A DNA stretch of 43,603 nucleotides, taken from NCBI GenBank assembly GCA_903917345.1, contig CAIXAE010000036.1, forward strand, positions 1-43,603. Reading direction: 5' to 3'. The notes below the pieces were generated by a model. That model was not told the origin of the DNA, ran no database searches, and saw nothing but the letters and a program-made list of their open reading frames with translations. The position numbers and the translations under genes were made by a program. Positions 36,125 to 43,603 of this stretch are shown here, piece after piece. Each line of letters opens with the position of its first letter. Position 1 is the stretch's first letter. Origin of the DNA: an uncultured Methylococcaceae bacterium (lineage in GTDB: Bacteria > Pseudomonadota > Gammaproteobacteria > Methylococcales > Methylomonadaceae).

Positions 36125-39100
36125 AACCATTACAACTTACCCTGCAAGCTTTTGGCCCCTTTGCAAAAACAGAACACATTGACTTTAGTACCTTAGGCAA
36201 TAATCCCTTATTTTTAATTAATGGCCCGACTGGCGCGGGTAAAAGCTCAATTTTAGATGCCATATGCTTTGCTTTATACGGCCAAACGACAGGCGCAGAA
36301 CGCGATGGCGCCCAAATGCGCTGTGATCATGCCGCCGCAAATTTACTAACAGAAGTTATTTTAGATTTTAGCTTAAACACAAAAACCTACCGTATTAGAC
36401 GCATTCCTGCCCAAGAACGCCCAAGAGCCAGAGGCGAAGGCACCACGACTCAAGTCGCAGAAGCCTACCTTTGGGAACTTGATGAGACTGCAGAAGGCAA
36501 ACTTCTAGTTGACCGAAGAATAAACGAAGCAAACACTAAAATTACAGAATTATTAGGCCTAAATGTCGAACAGTTCAGACAAGTGATTGTATTGCCCCAA
36601 GGTAAATTTAGGGACTTATTAATGGCTAACTCTCAAGACCGTGAGAAAATTTTTAGCCAATTGTTTCAAACACATATCTATAAACGCATCGAAAACCAAT
36701 TAAAAGACCAAGCGGCGAGTATTAAAAGAGCCGTGACGGCGTGTAACGATCAAATAACAGGCATCCTAAATACTGCAAACATCAATTCTGAAACAGAATT
36801 AGATGACGAAGTTTCGCAACTAGTGCCACAATTAAGCTTAGCGACGTCTGTTAAAAACCAAGCCCAACAAGCTCAAACAGAAGCCGCCTTAGCGAAACAA
36901 AAGGCCGAAGCATTAATACTGCGCTTTACTGAGTTATCTAACAAAGAAACTGAACTACAGGCTAAACAAAGCTTATTTCCGACTATATCAAGCGAACAAC
37001 AACGCTTAGATAATGCCGTTCTGGCTGAGAGAATACACCCTCTGTATAGCCGTTACATAGAAAAATCATCGGCCTTAAGTCACTTAACGGTTCAACTAAC
37101 TGAAGCGACAAACGCGATTGAGACGGCTACTGAAGAAAGAAAAGTAGCCGAGGATCTGTTCAACACGGCCCAACTAAACGCTATAAAAATCAACGACCTA
37201 AATAACCAAAAATTTACGTTACAGCAATTTAAGACACAGGTCACACAACTGCAGGAAGCACGTTTAATACTTAAGACTCAGCAAACAAAAGCTCAAACCA
37301 CTCAGGCGATTTTAGAGGCGGCTTTAAATCAACAAGGTCTCTTAAACTCAGAAGTATTAGAAAAAGAAACGCTATTAACAACATATAATGAAGCCTTAAA
37401 AGCCTTAGCACCGCAACAAGTAGCTTTAGCTGGGCAACGGGTAAACCTTGAAAATCGAACTCGTTTAGAGACATTACGATCTGAAAAAGTCCAGTTAGAA
37501 AATCAGATGACTGAAGTCTTAGCACGCTTTAATAAACAACAGAGTCAGTTTAATGACAGTGTATTAAACACTCGACAAACAGAATTTGCTTGGCATGCCG
37601 GGCAAGCGGCCTCATTAGCCGCTCAGCTTAACTTCGGCGAACCGTGTTTAGTGTGTGGCAGTAAAGACCACCCTTACCCCGCTCAACTGTCCGAAAATTC
37701 AGTATTGGTGACCAAAGAAGATCTCGATAAAGTTCGTGTGACAGAAGATAAAGCGCGTACTGCTTTGCAAGTTGCTGAAACTGCGTTAAATACCGCAAAA
37801 CTTAATCTGGATGCAAAACAACGACAAATCAACGAACTGGAAGTGTTATTACAAACACTGGCAGAACAACCTTTGGCGCTGTTGACTCAAAGCTATCAAG
37901 CGACTGATACAGAAGTTAAACGCTTATTACAGGTGCAAAAAGACTCAGACGCGTTATCAGTTAAGATAGCTGATATTAAAAAGACCATAGGGACAATCAC
38001 AGCTCAGTTAACCGAATTACAGAGTCTTGCTAATGCGGATAAAACAGCATTAATTAAAGCGACTGCTTTAGTGACGCAATTAGAAACCTTAGTCCCCGAG
38101 GCGTATCGTGATGCAAATACCTTATCCAAAGAATTAGACCGCATTGAAGCAACAATTAAGCAATTGAACCAAGCACTCAAAAATGCACAGGAACTATTTG
38201 AAACTAAGCGCTTAAATTTACAAGCCAAAATCGCTACACATGCGCAATTACAAGTGCAAAAGGAAGCCTTACAACAAGAAAATATCAAAGCTACCCAAGA
38301 CTGGGATACTGCTTTAAGCAGTAGTTGTTTTGAGGATACGACTGCTTTTAAAGCGGCTCTATTATCTGCCGTTGATCAAGAGACGCTTAAACAAGTCATC
38401 GAAACGTTTAATACGGAATTAACCGGCTTACAGAGTGTAGTGGCGGAACTTAAAACAGAACTCGCCACGCAAACTTTGCCTGATTTAACCCATGTAGCGC
38501 AGATATTATCTGAGAAAACGACCGAGTTTACATTAGCGGATACTGCTTGGCGGATATTAGAAGAACGTAATAATCTATTGCGTAGAATTAAAGAGCAATT
38601 AACGGAGATTAAAGCTCAAACTGCCGATCTTCATGCCCAATATGCCATTATTGGTACACTAAGTGACGTTGCCAACGGTACGTCGGGCAAACGGATTAGT
38701 CTGCAACGCTTTGTGTTAAGCGTGTTACTAGATGATGTATTGATTCAAGCCTCGCAACGGCTAAATTTAATGAGTAAAGGTCGGTATAGATTATTACGTA
38801 GACTAGACCCAATGGGTGGCAATACTGCCTCAGGTCTGGATTTAGAAGTGGAAGACAGTTATACCGACAGAACGCGCGCCGTTGCTACGCTGTCAGGTGG
38901 GGAGTCATTTATGGCTGCCTTGTCATTGGCGCTAGGGTTATCTGATGTGGTGCAATCTTATGCGGGCGGTATTAAATTAGATACCTTATTTATAGATGAG
39001 GGTTTTGGTAGTTTAGACTCTGAATCATTAGATTTAGCCATCAAAACCTTGATCGACCTACAATCTACCGGCCGCATGATAGGCATTATTTCACATGTCA

Positions 39101-39192
39101 GCGAATTAAAAGAACAAATGGCACTCCGAATTGATGTTAAAAGTGCTAGAGACGGCAGTTCAATCACCACCGTCTCTCATCAAATTGCTTAG
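36121..39192 (+). CDS. sbcC: Nuclease ATPase SbcC (Rad50-like)
   Basis: A 1023-residue SMC-like ATPase. Walker A NGPTGAGKSSILDAICFALYG is at about 33, with the Q-loop in VIVLPQGKFRDLL. Long coiled coils flank the zinc hook CLVCG (Cys 509 and 512, followed by SKDHPYP). The signature TLSGGESFMAALSLALGLSD and Walker B LDTLFIDEGFGSLD are near 925-965, and the late His switch is SHVSEL. It is full length. Its last codon region overlaps the convergent sirtuin gene by 4 bases. SbcCD forms an ATP-gated clamp for DNA-end processing. Confidence 0.97.
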   Translation: MKPLQLTLQAFGPFAKTEHIDFSTLGNNPLFLINGPTGAGKSSILDAICFALYGQTTGAERDGAQMRCDHAAANLLTEVILDFSLNTKTYRIRRIPAQERPRARGEGTTTQVAEAYLWELDETAEGKLLVDRRINEANTKITELLGLNVEQFRQVIVLPQGKFRDLLMANSQDREKIFSQLFQTHIYKRIENQLKDQAASIKRAVTACNDQITGILNTANINSETELDDEVSQLVPQLSLATSVKNQAQQAQTEAALAKQKAEALILRFTELSNKETELQAKQSLFPTISSEQQRLDNAVLAERIHPLYSRYIEKSSALSHLTVQLTEATNAIETATEERKVAEDLFNTAQLNAIKINDLNNQKFTLQQFKTQVTQLQEARLILKTQQTKAQTTQAILEAALNQQGLLNSEVLEKETLLTTYNEALKALAPQQVALAGQRVNLENRTRLETLRSEKVQLENQMTEVLARFNKQQSQFNDSVLNTRQTEFAWHAGQAASLAAQLNFGEPCLVCGSKDHPYPAQLSENSVLVTKEDLDKVRVTEDKARTALQVAETALNTAKLNLDAKQRQINELEVLLQTLAEQPLALLTQSYQATDTEVKRLLQVQKDSDALSVKIADIKKTIGTITAQLTELQSLANADKTALIKATALVTQLETLVPEAYRDANTLSKELDRIEATIKQLNQALKNAQELFETKRLNLQAKIATHAQLQVQKEALQQENIKATQDWDTALSSSCFEDTTAFKAALLSAVDQETLKQVIETFNTELTGLQSVVAELKTELATQTLPDLTHVAQILSEKTTEFTLADTAWRILEERNNLLRRIKEQLTEIKAQTADLHAQYAIIGTLSDVANGTSGKRISLQRFVLSVLLDDVLIQASQRLNLMSKGRYRLLRRLDPMGGNTASGLDLEVEDSYTDRTRAVATLSGGESFMAALSLALGLSDVVQSYAGGIKLDTLFIDEGFGSLDSESLDLAIKTLIDLQSTGRMIGIISHVSELKEQMALRIDVKSARDGSSITTVSHQIA

Positions 39193-39944
39193 TTAAATGA
39201 CTCACCCCATACGGCTTGCCAAAGTTGGGGTAAAACCTCACCGGCTTTGCCACGTAAAGTATAGGCATATTTGTCAAAAATAGAGGCTTCTGGATTAATC
39301 TGAACCAAATATGCCCCGCCACTGGCGGCAAAAGCCGGCAGAAAAGCAGCTGGTTGTACTTCCATAGAACAACCTACCGCAATAAATACAGAACATTCTC
39401 TGCTAAACATCTCTGCGTGATCAAACGCTTCTTGGGGTAATGGTTCATTAAACCAAACCACATCGGGCCTCACCAAACTACCGCAAATTTCGCATAAAGG
39501 TGGCTCTTCAGAATTATCAACACTTGAAGACTCAACAGGATGATCATTTAAACATTTAAAATGATGAATATTACCGTGCAACTCAATCACAAGATCACTC
39601 CCCGCGTCTTGATGAAAGTTATCAATATTTTGTGTAATAACAGTAACCCGAGGGGCTTTCTCTTGCCATCTTGCGATAACATGATGCGCTACATTGGGTT
39701 GTAAAGCCGCCATATTCTCGCGACGCCCTTTGTACCATTGCCAAACCTTTTGTGGATTTCTGTTAAAACCGTCTAAAGTGGCGTAGTCTTCAACATCAAA
39801 ATCCACCCATAAACTATCAGTCCCCGTACGAAAAGTGGGCACCCCACTCTCAGCAGAGGCACCCGCTCCAGTAAAAAAAATGATATTTTCAGCTTCGCGT
39901 AAAGCTTTAATCAAACCCTCATCAAAAGTTACTGTATCAGTCAT
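39189..39944 (-). CDS. cobB: NAD-dependent protein deacylase (sirtuin, CobB-like)
   Basis: A 251-residue sirtuin. NAD-binding motifs are GAGASAESGVPTFR and TQNIDNFHQDAGS, with the catalytic His at 123 (ELHGNIHH). Tyr71 and Arg74 (YKGR) match the Y-x-x-R pair that lets Sirt5/CobB-type enzymes recognise succinyl and malonyl lysine. The zinc site is odd: the second pair CEIC is intact (Cys 151 and 154), but the first is CLND (Cys 131, Asp 134), lacking the usual second Cys. Asp might ligate zinc. It is convergent with sbcC by a 4-base overlap. Deacylation of metabolic enzymes is the family role. Confidence 0.9.
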   Translation of the reverse strand: MTDTVTFDEGLIKALREAENIIFFTGAGASAESGVPTFRTGTDSLWVDFDVEDYATLDGFNRNPQKVWQWYKGRRENMAALQPNVAHHVIARWQEKAPRVTVITQNIDNFHQDAGSDLVIELHGNIHHFKCLNDHPVESSSVDNSEEPPLCEICGSLVRPDVVWFNEPLPQEAFDHAEMFSRECSVFIAVGCSMEVQPAAFLPAFAASGGAYLVQINPEASIFDKYAYTLRGKAGEVLPQLWQAVWGESFN

Positions 39945-40224
39945 TTAGTATCCTCACTTAATAATTAAAACACTAGTCTAAAAAATCAAAACGACAAAAT
40001 AAGTCGAGAAACAATAATTTTGCTGTCAGTTTTGTCCGCTTACTAATAAATAATTTCTCAAGGCGTCATAGATTGTCGTTTTTTTATGAATAATGGGGCA
40101 TGTTGAAATTGATATACGAAATGCTGATCAAAAAACATTACATCCATATCAATAGCACATTTACCTTTGAATAATCTGAAGACTACTTAATATTTTTTAC
40201 AAAACTATAAACAGGCGGTTAACT

Positions 40225-40587
40225 ATGAATACTATTGGGATGATTGAAGTCTATAAATACAATGGAATTTGGGTATTAGATGACGAAGCAACAAGTCTAT
40301 ACAGAGAACCGTTTGTTTCTGGTGCAGATACTATTATCGATAATATGGTTAAAGAAATACCCAACGCAGAAAAAGGTTTTCTTTGTATCTATTCAAAAAA
40401 TTCTTTTCCAACTTATCAATATCAATTAAAACTAAAAACACGTGGAAATGTAACCACGGGTAATTGGTATACCTGTAAAGAATTAGGCATTGATGGCTGG
40501 TTATGCGGTGCTTTGTATAAATATTTTGAGGTTGAACCTGAGTCTATTTATTTACAAGTTAAAGAAAGTACACATGGCGAACCGTAA
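40225..40587 (+). CDS. DUF6717-like conserved hypothetical protein
   Basis: A 120-residue soluble protein without signal peptide. YKYNGIWVLDDEATSLYREPFVSGADTIIDNM and the PNAEKGFLCIYSKNSFPTYQYQL segment resemble a family I know as DUF6717, of unknown function. WLCGALYKYFEVEPESIYLQV closes it. A GGCGG-like ribosome site lies 8-12 bases upstream. It is preceded by a 280-base A+T-rich gap in which I see no gene. The next gene starts 39 bases later on the same strand. Confidence 0.65.
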   Translation: MNTIGMIEVYKYNGIWVLDDEATSLYREPFVSGADTIIDNMVKEIPNAEKGFLCIYSKNSFPTYQYQLKLKTRGNVTTGNWYTCKELGIDGWLCGALYKYFEVEPESIYLQVKESTHGEP

Positions 40588-40626
40588 TAACTTTTTCTGA
40601 AGCGATAAAACTACTGAGGCCTATTT

Positions 40627-41031
40627 ATGTGGATACCGAATTTTGAAGAGTTGGAGTACAAGCAGATAGAACAAGAACAAAGTACTGAAAGGCATCGCCT
40701 AAGTTGGGGATGGAGAGCTGCTGGAGGATCTAGACACCCAAATCCGTATTTTTATAAATATTATACTAGGGTATTTTGGAAAGACAGCCCATGCGATGGC
40801 CATGAATTTTTAAATAGCCCCGATACCATATTAACTATTAAAAAGGCTTTTGATCTAACAGGAAAATTAGAACGTAAAGGCTTAATCCATTTTACGTATA
40901 GCTGGAGTCTGCCGCGTCTAGATCCTAAAAACCCATTTGATCCTAACGCAGAAAAATGGGAATGGGTCGATTGGGCGCCAGCATACGATGATGACACAGA
41001 CGAATCAGTAGAGTTGGGAGGTCATAAATAA
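40627..41031 (+). CDS. Hypothetical protein, Trp/Tyr-rich
   Basis: A 134-residue protein I do not recognise. It is unusually aromatic: LSWGWRAAGG, HPNPYFYKYYTRVFW, FTYSWSLPRLDPKNPF, KWEWVDWAPAYDDD. No signal peptide or membrane segment is evident, and the C-terminus is acidic. It follows the DUF6717-like gene by 39 bases on the same strand and may be co-transcribed. Start ATG 40627 is preceded by GAGG at 40616-40619. Confidence 0.55.
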   Translation: MWIPNFEELEYKQIEQEQSTERHRLSWGWRAAGGSRHPNPYFYKYYTRVFWKDSPCDGHEFLNSPDTILTIKKAFDLTGKLERKGLIHFTYSWSLPRLDPKNPFDPNAEKWEWVDWAPAYDDDTDESVELGGHK

Positions 41032-41088
41032 ATCTTATGAGGCATACGTTCACAAAACATTGTAATGATTATTTTAGTGTCAACTTTA

Positions 41089-41118
41089 TTGGCACTAATT
41101 AATCATTTATGATTAAAT
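41089..41118 (+). promoter_or_regulatory. Promoter with an 18-bp operator-like dyad, WYL operon
   Basis: TTGGCA (41089-41094) and TTAAAT (41113-41118) are 18 bases apart. The perfect palindrome TTAATCATTTATGATTAA (41099-41116; 8-bp arms around TT) fills the spacer and overlaps the -10 box. A dimeric repressor bound there would block polymerase. It lies 35 bases before the WYL regulator gene, suggesting autoregulation. Confidence 0.5.
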
Positions 41119-41151
41119 CATTAAAAAATTAATACTTGAAAAACAATCAAA

Positions 41152-42201
41152 ATGAGTAAGGTCAGCGAACAATTATCTAGATGCCTCCATATATTACGCA
41201 TAATTCCTCGATATCCAACCGGATTATCTGTCAAAAATATTATAGATGCGATATTAGACGACAGTCAATTTGAACCCGTTTGTGAAAGAACAATTCAACG
41301 GAACATGAAAGTTATTAAAAAACTGTTCGAAGCAGATATAAGAAAGAACTTAGAAGGCGAATGGTGCTGGAAAGAAAATGCAGCAACTATTAGTATCCCT
41401 GGATTAACCATACTACAAGCGCTCACTTTTAATTTGGCAAACTCCTATTTATCAAGTTTGTTACCCAGTTCGACAGTCAACGAATTACAGCCTTTCTTTG
41501 AACAGGCCAATGCCAAACTGAACGACAATCAAAATGATAAATTCGTAAATTGGAAGAATAAAATTGCCGTCATTCATCAAACCCAAGCCACTTTAGCACC
41601 CAATATAGATCCCGAGATCCATACATTAGTGAGTCATGCGTTGATTTATGATCAACAGATTAAAATCAATTATCTGCATTCTGATAACAATGAGGCAGAA
41701 TACACCATTAACCCTCTGGGACTCGTATTGCGTAATAGCATTACTTATCTAATTTCAGAAATACCTGATAATTCTCATGTGCAAATCTTCGCTTTGCACA
41801 GAATAAAAGCCGCCGCGAATTTATACAGAGTTTTTAAGCGTTCAAAAGATTTTGAGTTACAAAAATATATAAAATCCCAGCATTTGGCGATAGGTAATAT
41901 TTACATCAATAACCAATCCAGCAAAGTGACACAAAACCTGAATGATCGGTCCATTGACATTAAATTAAAATTCACAAAGGATCTATTCAAATATATAGCG
42001 GAAACACCTTTATCAGAAAACCAAAAAACCACTGTCTATGAGGATCACATTGAAGTGACTGCGACTGTTCAATTTAGTGAACAACTCATATTTTGGTTAC
42101 GTAGTTATGGCCCCGATGTTCAAGTTATAACCCCTCTTGATTTAAGACTTCGTTTAATTGCAGATATTGAACGATTAAATACAAACTACGAAATACATTA
42201 A
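41152..42201 (+). CDS. WYL-domain transcriptional regulator
   Basis: A 349-residue regulator. A winged-helix DNA-binding region covers about 1-65 (LRIIPRYPTGLSVKNIIDAI, CERTIQRNMKVIKKLF). A WYL domain covers about 150-230 (INYLHSDNNEAEYTINPLGLVLRNSITYLISE, then ALHRIKAA), with TYL at the signature position. A WCX-like C-terminal domain (about 250-345) ends in FWLRSYGPDVQVITP. WYL domains bind nucleic acid or nucleotide-like ligands. Some relatives (BrxR, CapW) control anti-phage loci. Three bases separate it from the lipoprotein gene, so it is the first gene of a tight operon. Confidence 0.85.
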   Translation: MSKVSEQLSRCLHILRIIPRYPTGLSVKNIIDAILDDSQFEPVCERTIQRNMKVIKKLFEADIRKNLEGEWCWKENAATISIPGLTILQALTFNLANSYLSSLLPSSTVNELQPFFEQANAKLNDNQNDKFVNWKNKIAVIHQTQATLAPNIDPEIHTLVSHALIYDQQIKINYLHSDNNEAEYTINPLGLVLRNSITYLISEIPDNSHVQIFALHRIKAAANLYRVFKRSKDFELQKYIKSQHLAIGNIYINNQSSKVTQNLNDRSIDIKLKFTKDLFKYIAETPLSENQKTTVYEDHIEVTATVQFSEQLIFWLRSYGPDVQVITPLDLRLRLIADIERLNTNYEIH

Positions 42202-42204
42202 AAA

Positions 42205-42579
42205 ATGAATAAAATTATACTGCTCAATCTCCTCTTTCTCTTAACGGGTTGCTTCTTTAACGAACCCAGTCAAATTGAAATTGAACATGCCATAAAAGAT
42301 CACTTCCAAACAAAACTATTACACAATAGCGATGGCAATCCATTAGTGCAGGTTATTGGTGAAGCCATGGGGATTGATTCCATACAATTTAATAGCATTG
42401 AAAAAATCAGCTGCGTTTCACCCGACTTAACGTCAGCAACCTGTGAAATTGCGTATGACTACACCCTAGGTAAACAAGATAATCCAGTCGCTATTTTATT
42501 AGGTAATGCCGGCAGACATAAAGGCGTTGAATCTTATCGATTTGTAAAATCGAGCAAAGGTTGGATAGTTGCAAGTTAA
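42205..42579 (+). CDS. Small lipoprotein of unknown function
   Basis: A 124-residue protein with a classic lipoprotein signal: hydrophobic ILLNLLFLLTGC, with lipobox LTGC and Cys 16 as the lipidation site. The mature part (about 105 residues) contains two Cys (ISCVSP and ATCEIAYDY) that may form a disulfide, and the end GVESYRFVKSSKGWIVAS. It looks like a small alpha+beta domain. It sits between the WYL regulator (3-base gap) and the zinc-ribbon membrane protein (5-base gap), so the three are translationally linked. I do not recognise the family. Confidence 0.75.
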   Translation: MNKIILLNLLFLLTGCFFNEPSQIEIEHAIKDHFQTKLLHNSDGNPLVQVIGEAMGIDSIQFNSIEKISCVSPDLTSATCEIAYDYTLGKQDNPVAILLGNAGRHKGVESYRFVKSSKGWIVAS

Positions 42580-42584
42580 TACTT

Positions 42585-43603
42585 ATGTCAGATTTCATTA
42601 AAACATTAACCTATCGTTATCGCTGCCAATCCTGTGTACAGGATATATCGATTCCTTATTTAAAATGTTCGGGTTGTGGATTAACATCAGGGAAATTTGA
42701 AACAGATCATCCTAACCTGACCTATCAGACAATCTGCACGCAATGTCGCACAGAACTAGTCAATGCCACATTACCTAACACTTGTCATGAATGCGGCTCA
42801 ACAAAAAATGCTTGGTGGGATTTAAACAACAATTTATGGTATCAACCCAATCTAACTTTATTGGATGATATGCCTTCGAACGCTATTTGGATTAGTGGTG
42901 ACTTTAGCGGTCATTACTCTGGCAATAAAATATACTCTAAAACCATTACACGCACCCATCGACATTATGATCTCGTCATTGATAACGGTACGCTTGTAAA
43001 CGTTATAAAAATTAAAGAACCACCCTTTTCGTTACAAAATGATGAGCCTTATCCCATAAGGCAATCGTTTGTCACCAGCACTATCAATAGTCCAAATTTT
43101 GATAAAAACTTTAAGATCACACTCTTTGACTTTAGATTACATTTCCCAGAAAAAACTGCTTACAAAGAAATATCAAAAAACGATACGATTATAGGTAACA
43201 TCTCAGGTAAAGCGTATGCCTATATTAAACAGCCCGAAAATCTAGCTCCCACGCCTGATTTAGTTGAAAACACAAAATCAGATACAAATGCAACTAATGG
43301 ATCTCATGTACCCAATAGTTCGAACAATTCATTGGATGAATCATCTAATGTAAACACTGCCAATGCTACACCCTCTTCAACCGTTTCAGAACCCAGCACC
43401 TGTTTTACTTGTTGGTTTATAACCCTACTTATATCAGGACTTGGACTATGGTTGGTTAGTCAAGACTGGCATTTAGCGCTATTTGGCACATCGGTGATGG
43501 GCATTACATGCTTACTAGATCAAGCTTTAACAAAAAGTAATGCCAAAATAAAATCCACCTTTAATCGGATAAGCCTTGGTACCCTATTAATCATCCTCTC
43601 AGT
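42585..43603 (+). CDS. Zinc-ribbon membrane protein, cut by window end
   Basis: An open frame of 339 codons running off the window. Two zinc ribbons open it: Cys 14/17/28/31 (CQSC, CSGC) and Cys 51/54/67/70 (CTQC, CHEC). A Trp-rich stretch (AWWDLNNNLWYQ) follows, then a beta-rich domain (about 90-220; ISGDFSGHYSGNKIYSKTI). An Asn/Ser/Thr-rich linker (about 225-270) leads to at least two membrane helices starting CFTCWFITLLISGLGLWLV. A third hydrophobic stretch begins at the window edge. The zinc ribbons and the beta-rich domain are likely cytoplasmic. It is the third gene of the WYL operon. The function is unknown and the end is not visible. Confidence 0.7.
   Translation, partial: MSDFIKTLTYRYRCQSCVQDISIPYLKCSGCGLTSGKFETDHPNLTYQTICTQCRTELVNATLPNTCHECGSTKNAWWDLNNNLWYQPNLTLLDDMPSNAIWISGDFSGHYSGNKIYSKTITRTHRHYDLVIDNGTLVNVIKIKEPPFSLQNDEPYPIRQSFVTSTINSPNFDKNFKITLFDFRLHFPEKTAYKEISKNDTIIGNISGKAYAYIKQPENLAPTPDLVENTKSDTNATNGSHVPNSSNNSLDESSNVNTANATPSSTVSEPSTCFTCWFITLLISGLGLWLVSQDWHLALFGTSVMGITCLLDQALTKSNAKIKSTFNRISLGTLLIILS

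Noticed and set aside
41075-41097. Hairpin TAGTGTC/GGCACTA as a terminator after 41031
   Set aside because: The stem is short, with a wobble pair and no U-run. It overlaps the putative -35 box, so I did not list it as a terminator.

Overview
The window is an A+T-rich stretch of a gammaproteobacterial chromosome. This rests on the LPS and outer-membrane genes lptD, lpxD and surA, and on gene order close to the Pseudomonas type: rlmE-ftsH-glmM-tpiA-secG-tRNA-Leu(GAG), yhbY-greA-carB-carA, ubiG-mupP-yciK, coaD-ferredoxin, and amgK-murU divergent from lptD-surA. I cannot name the genus. Most of the window is core housekeeping DNA; the two ends carry accessory genes.

Left end (1-2826): part of an integrated element at the 3' end of the tRNA-Leu(GAG) gene. 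It holds a P4-type tyrosine integrase with a striking 21-bp perfect inverted repeat touching its start codon, a small ribbon-helix-helix protein, and a MazE/MazF-type toxin-antitoxin pair bracketed by perfect 29-bp direct repeats. The far end of the element lies outside the window.

Core block 1 (2827-13525): minus-strand genes for translation and translocation (tRNA-Leu, secG), glycolysis (tpiA), cell-wall precursor supply (glmM), membrane proteolysis (ftsH), rRNA methylation (rlmE), transcription rescue (greA) and carbamoyl phosphate synthesis (carAB). yhbY alone runs on the plus strand. folP, usually between ftsH and glmM, is absent.

Core block 2 (13704-24391): sufT, yciK, mupP, ubiG, lpxD and moaC on the minus strand. 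moaD, moaE, a HAD phosphatase and dhaK are on the plus strand. dhaL plus a VOC-fold protein face dhaK convergently. coaD-ferredoxin follow on the plus strand and murU/amgK on the minus strand. MupP, AmgK and MurU together make up the last steps of the anabolic MurNAc recycling route, so the pathway is largely encoded here.

Core block 3 (24499-39944): lptD-surA (LPS and outer-membrane protein biogenesis); a stand-alone DbpA-type RNA-binding domain protein beside a RimB-like protease; a very large FAD/Fe-S oxidoreductase (DUF3683 type); a few small proteins; sbcD-sbcC; and a class III-like sirtuin.

Right end (39945-43603): genes I do not recognise or know only as domains of unknown function. 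They include a tight three-gene operon of a WYL-domain regulator, a small lipoprotein and a zinc-ribbon membrane protein cut by the window edge. A perfect 18-bp dyad sits between the putative -35 and -10 of its promoter. This operon and the RNA-binding-domain/RimB pair are the best candidates for undescribed biology.
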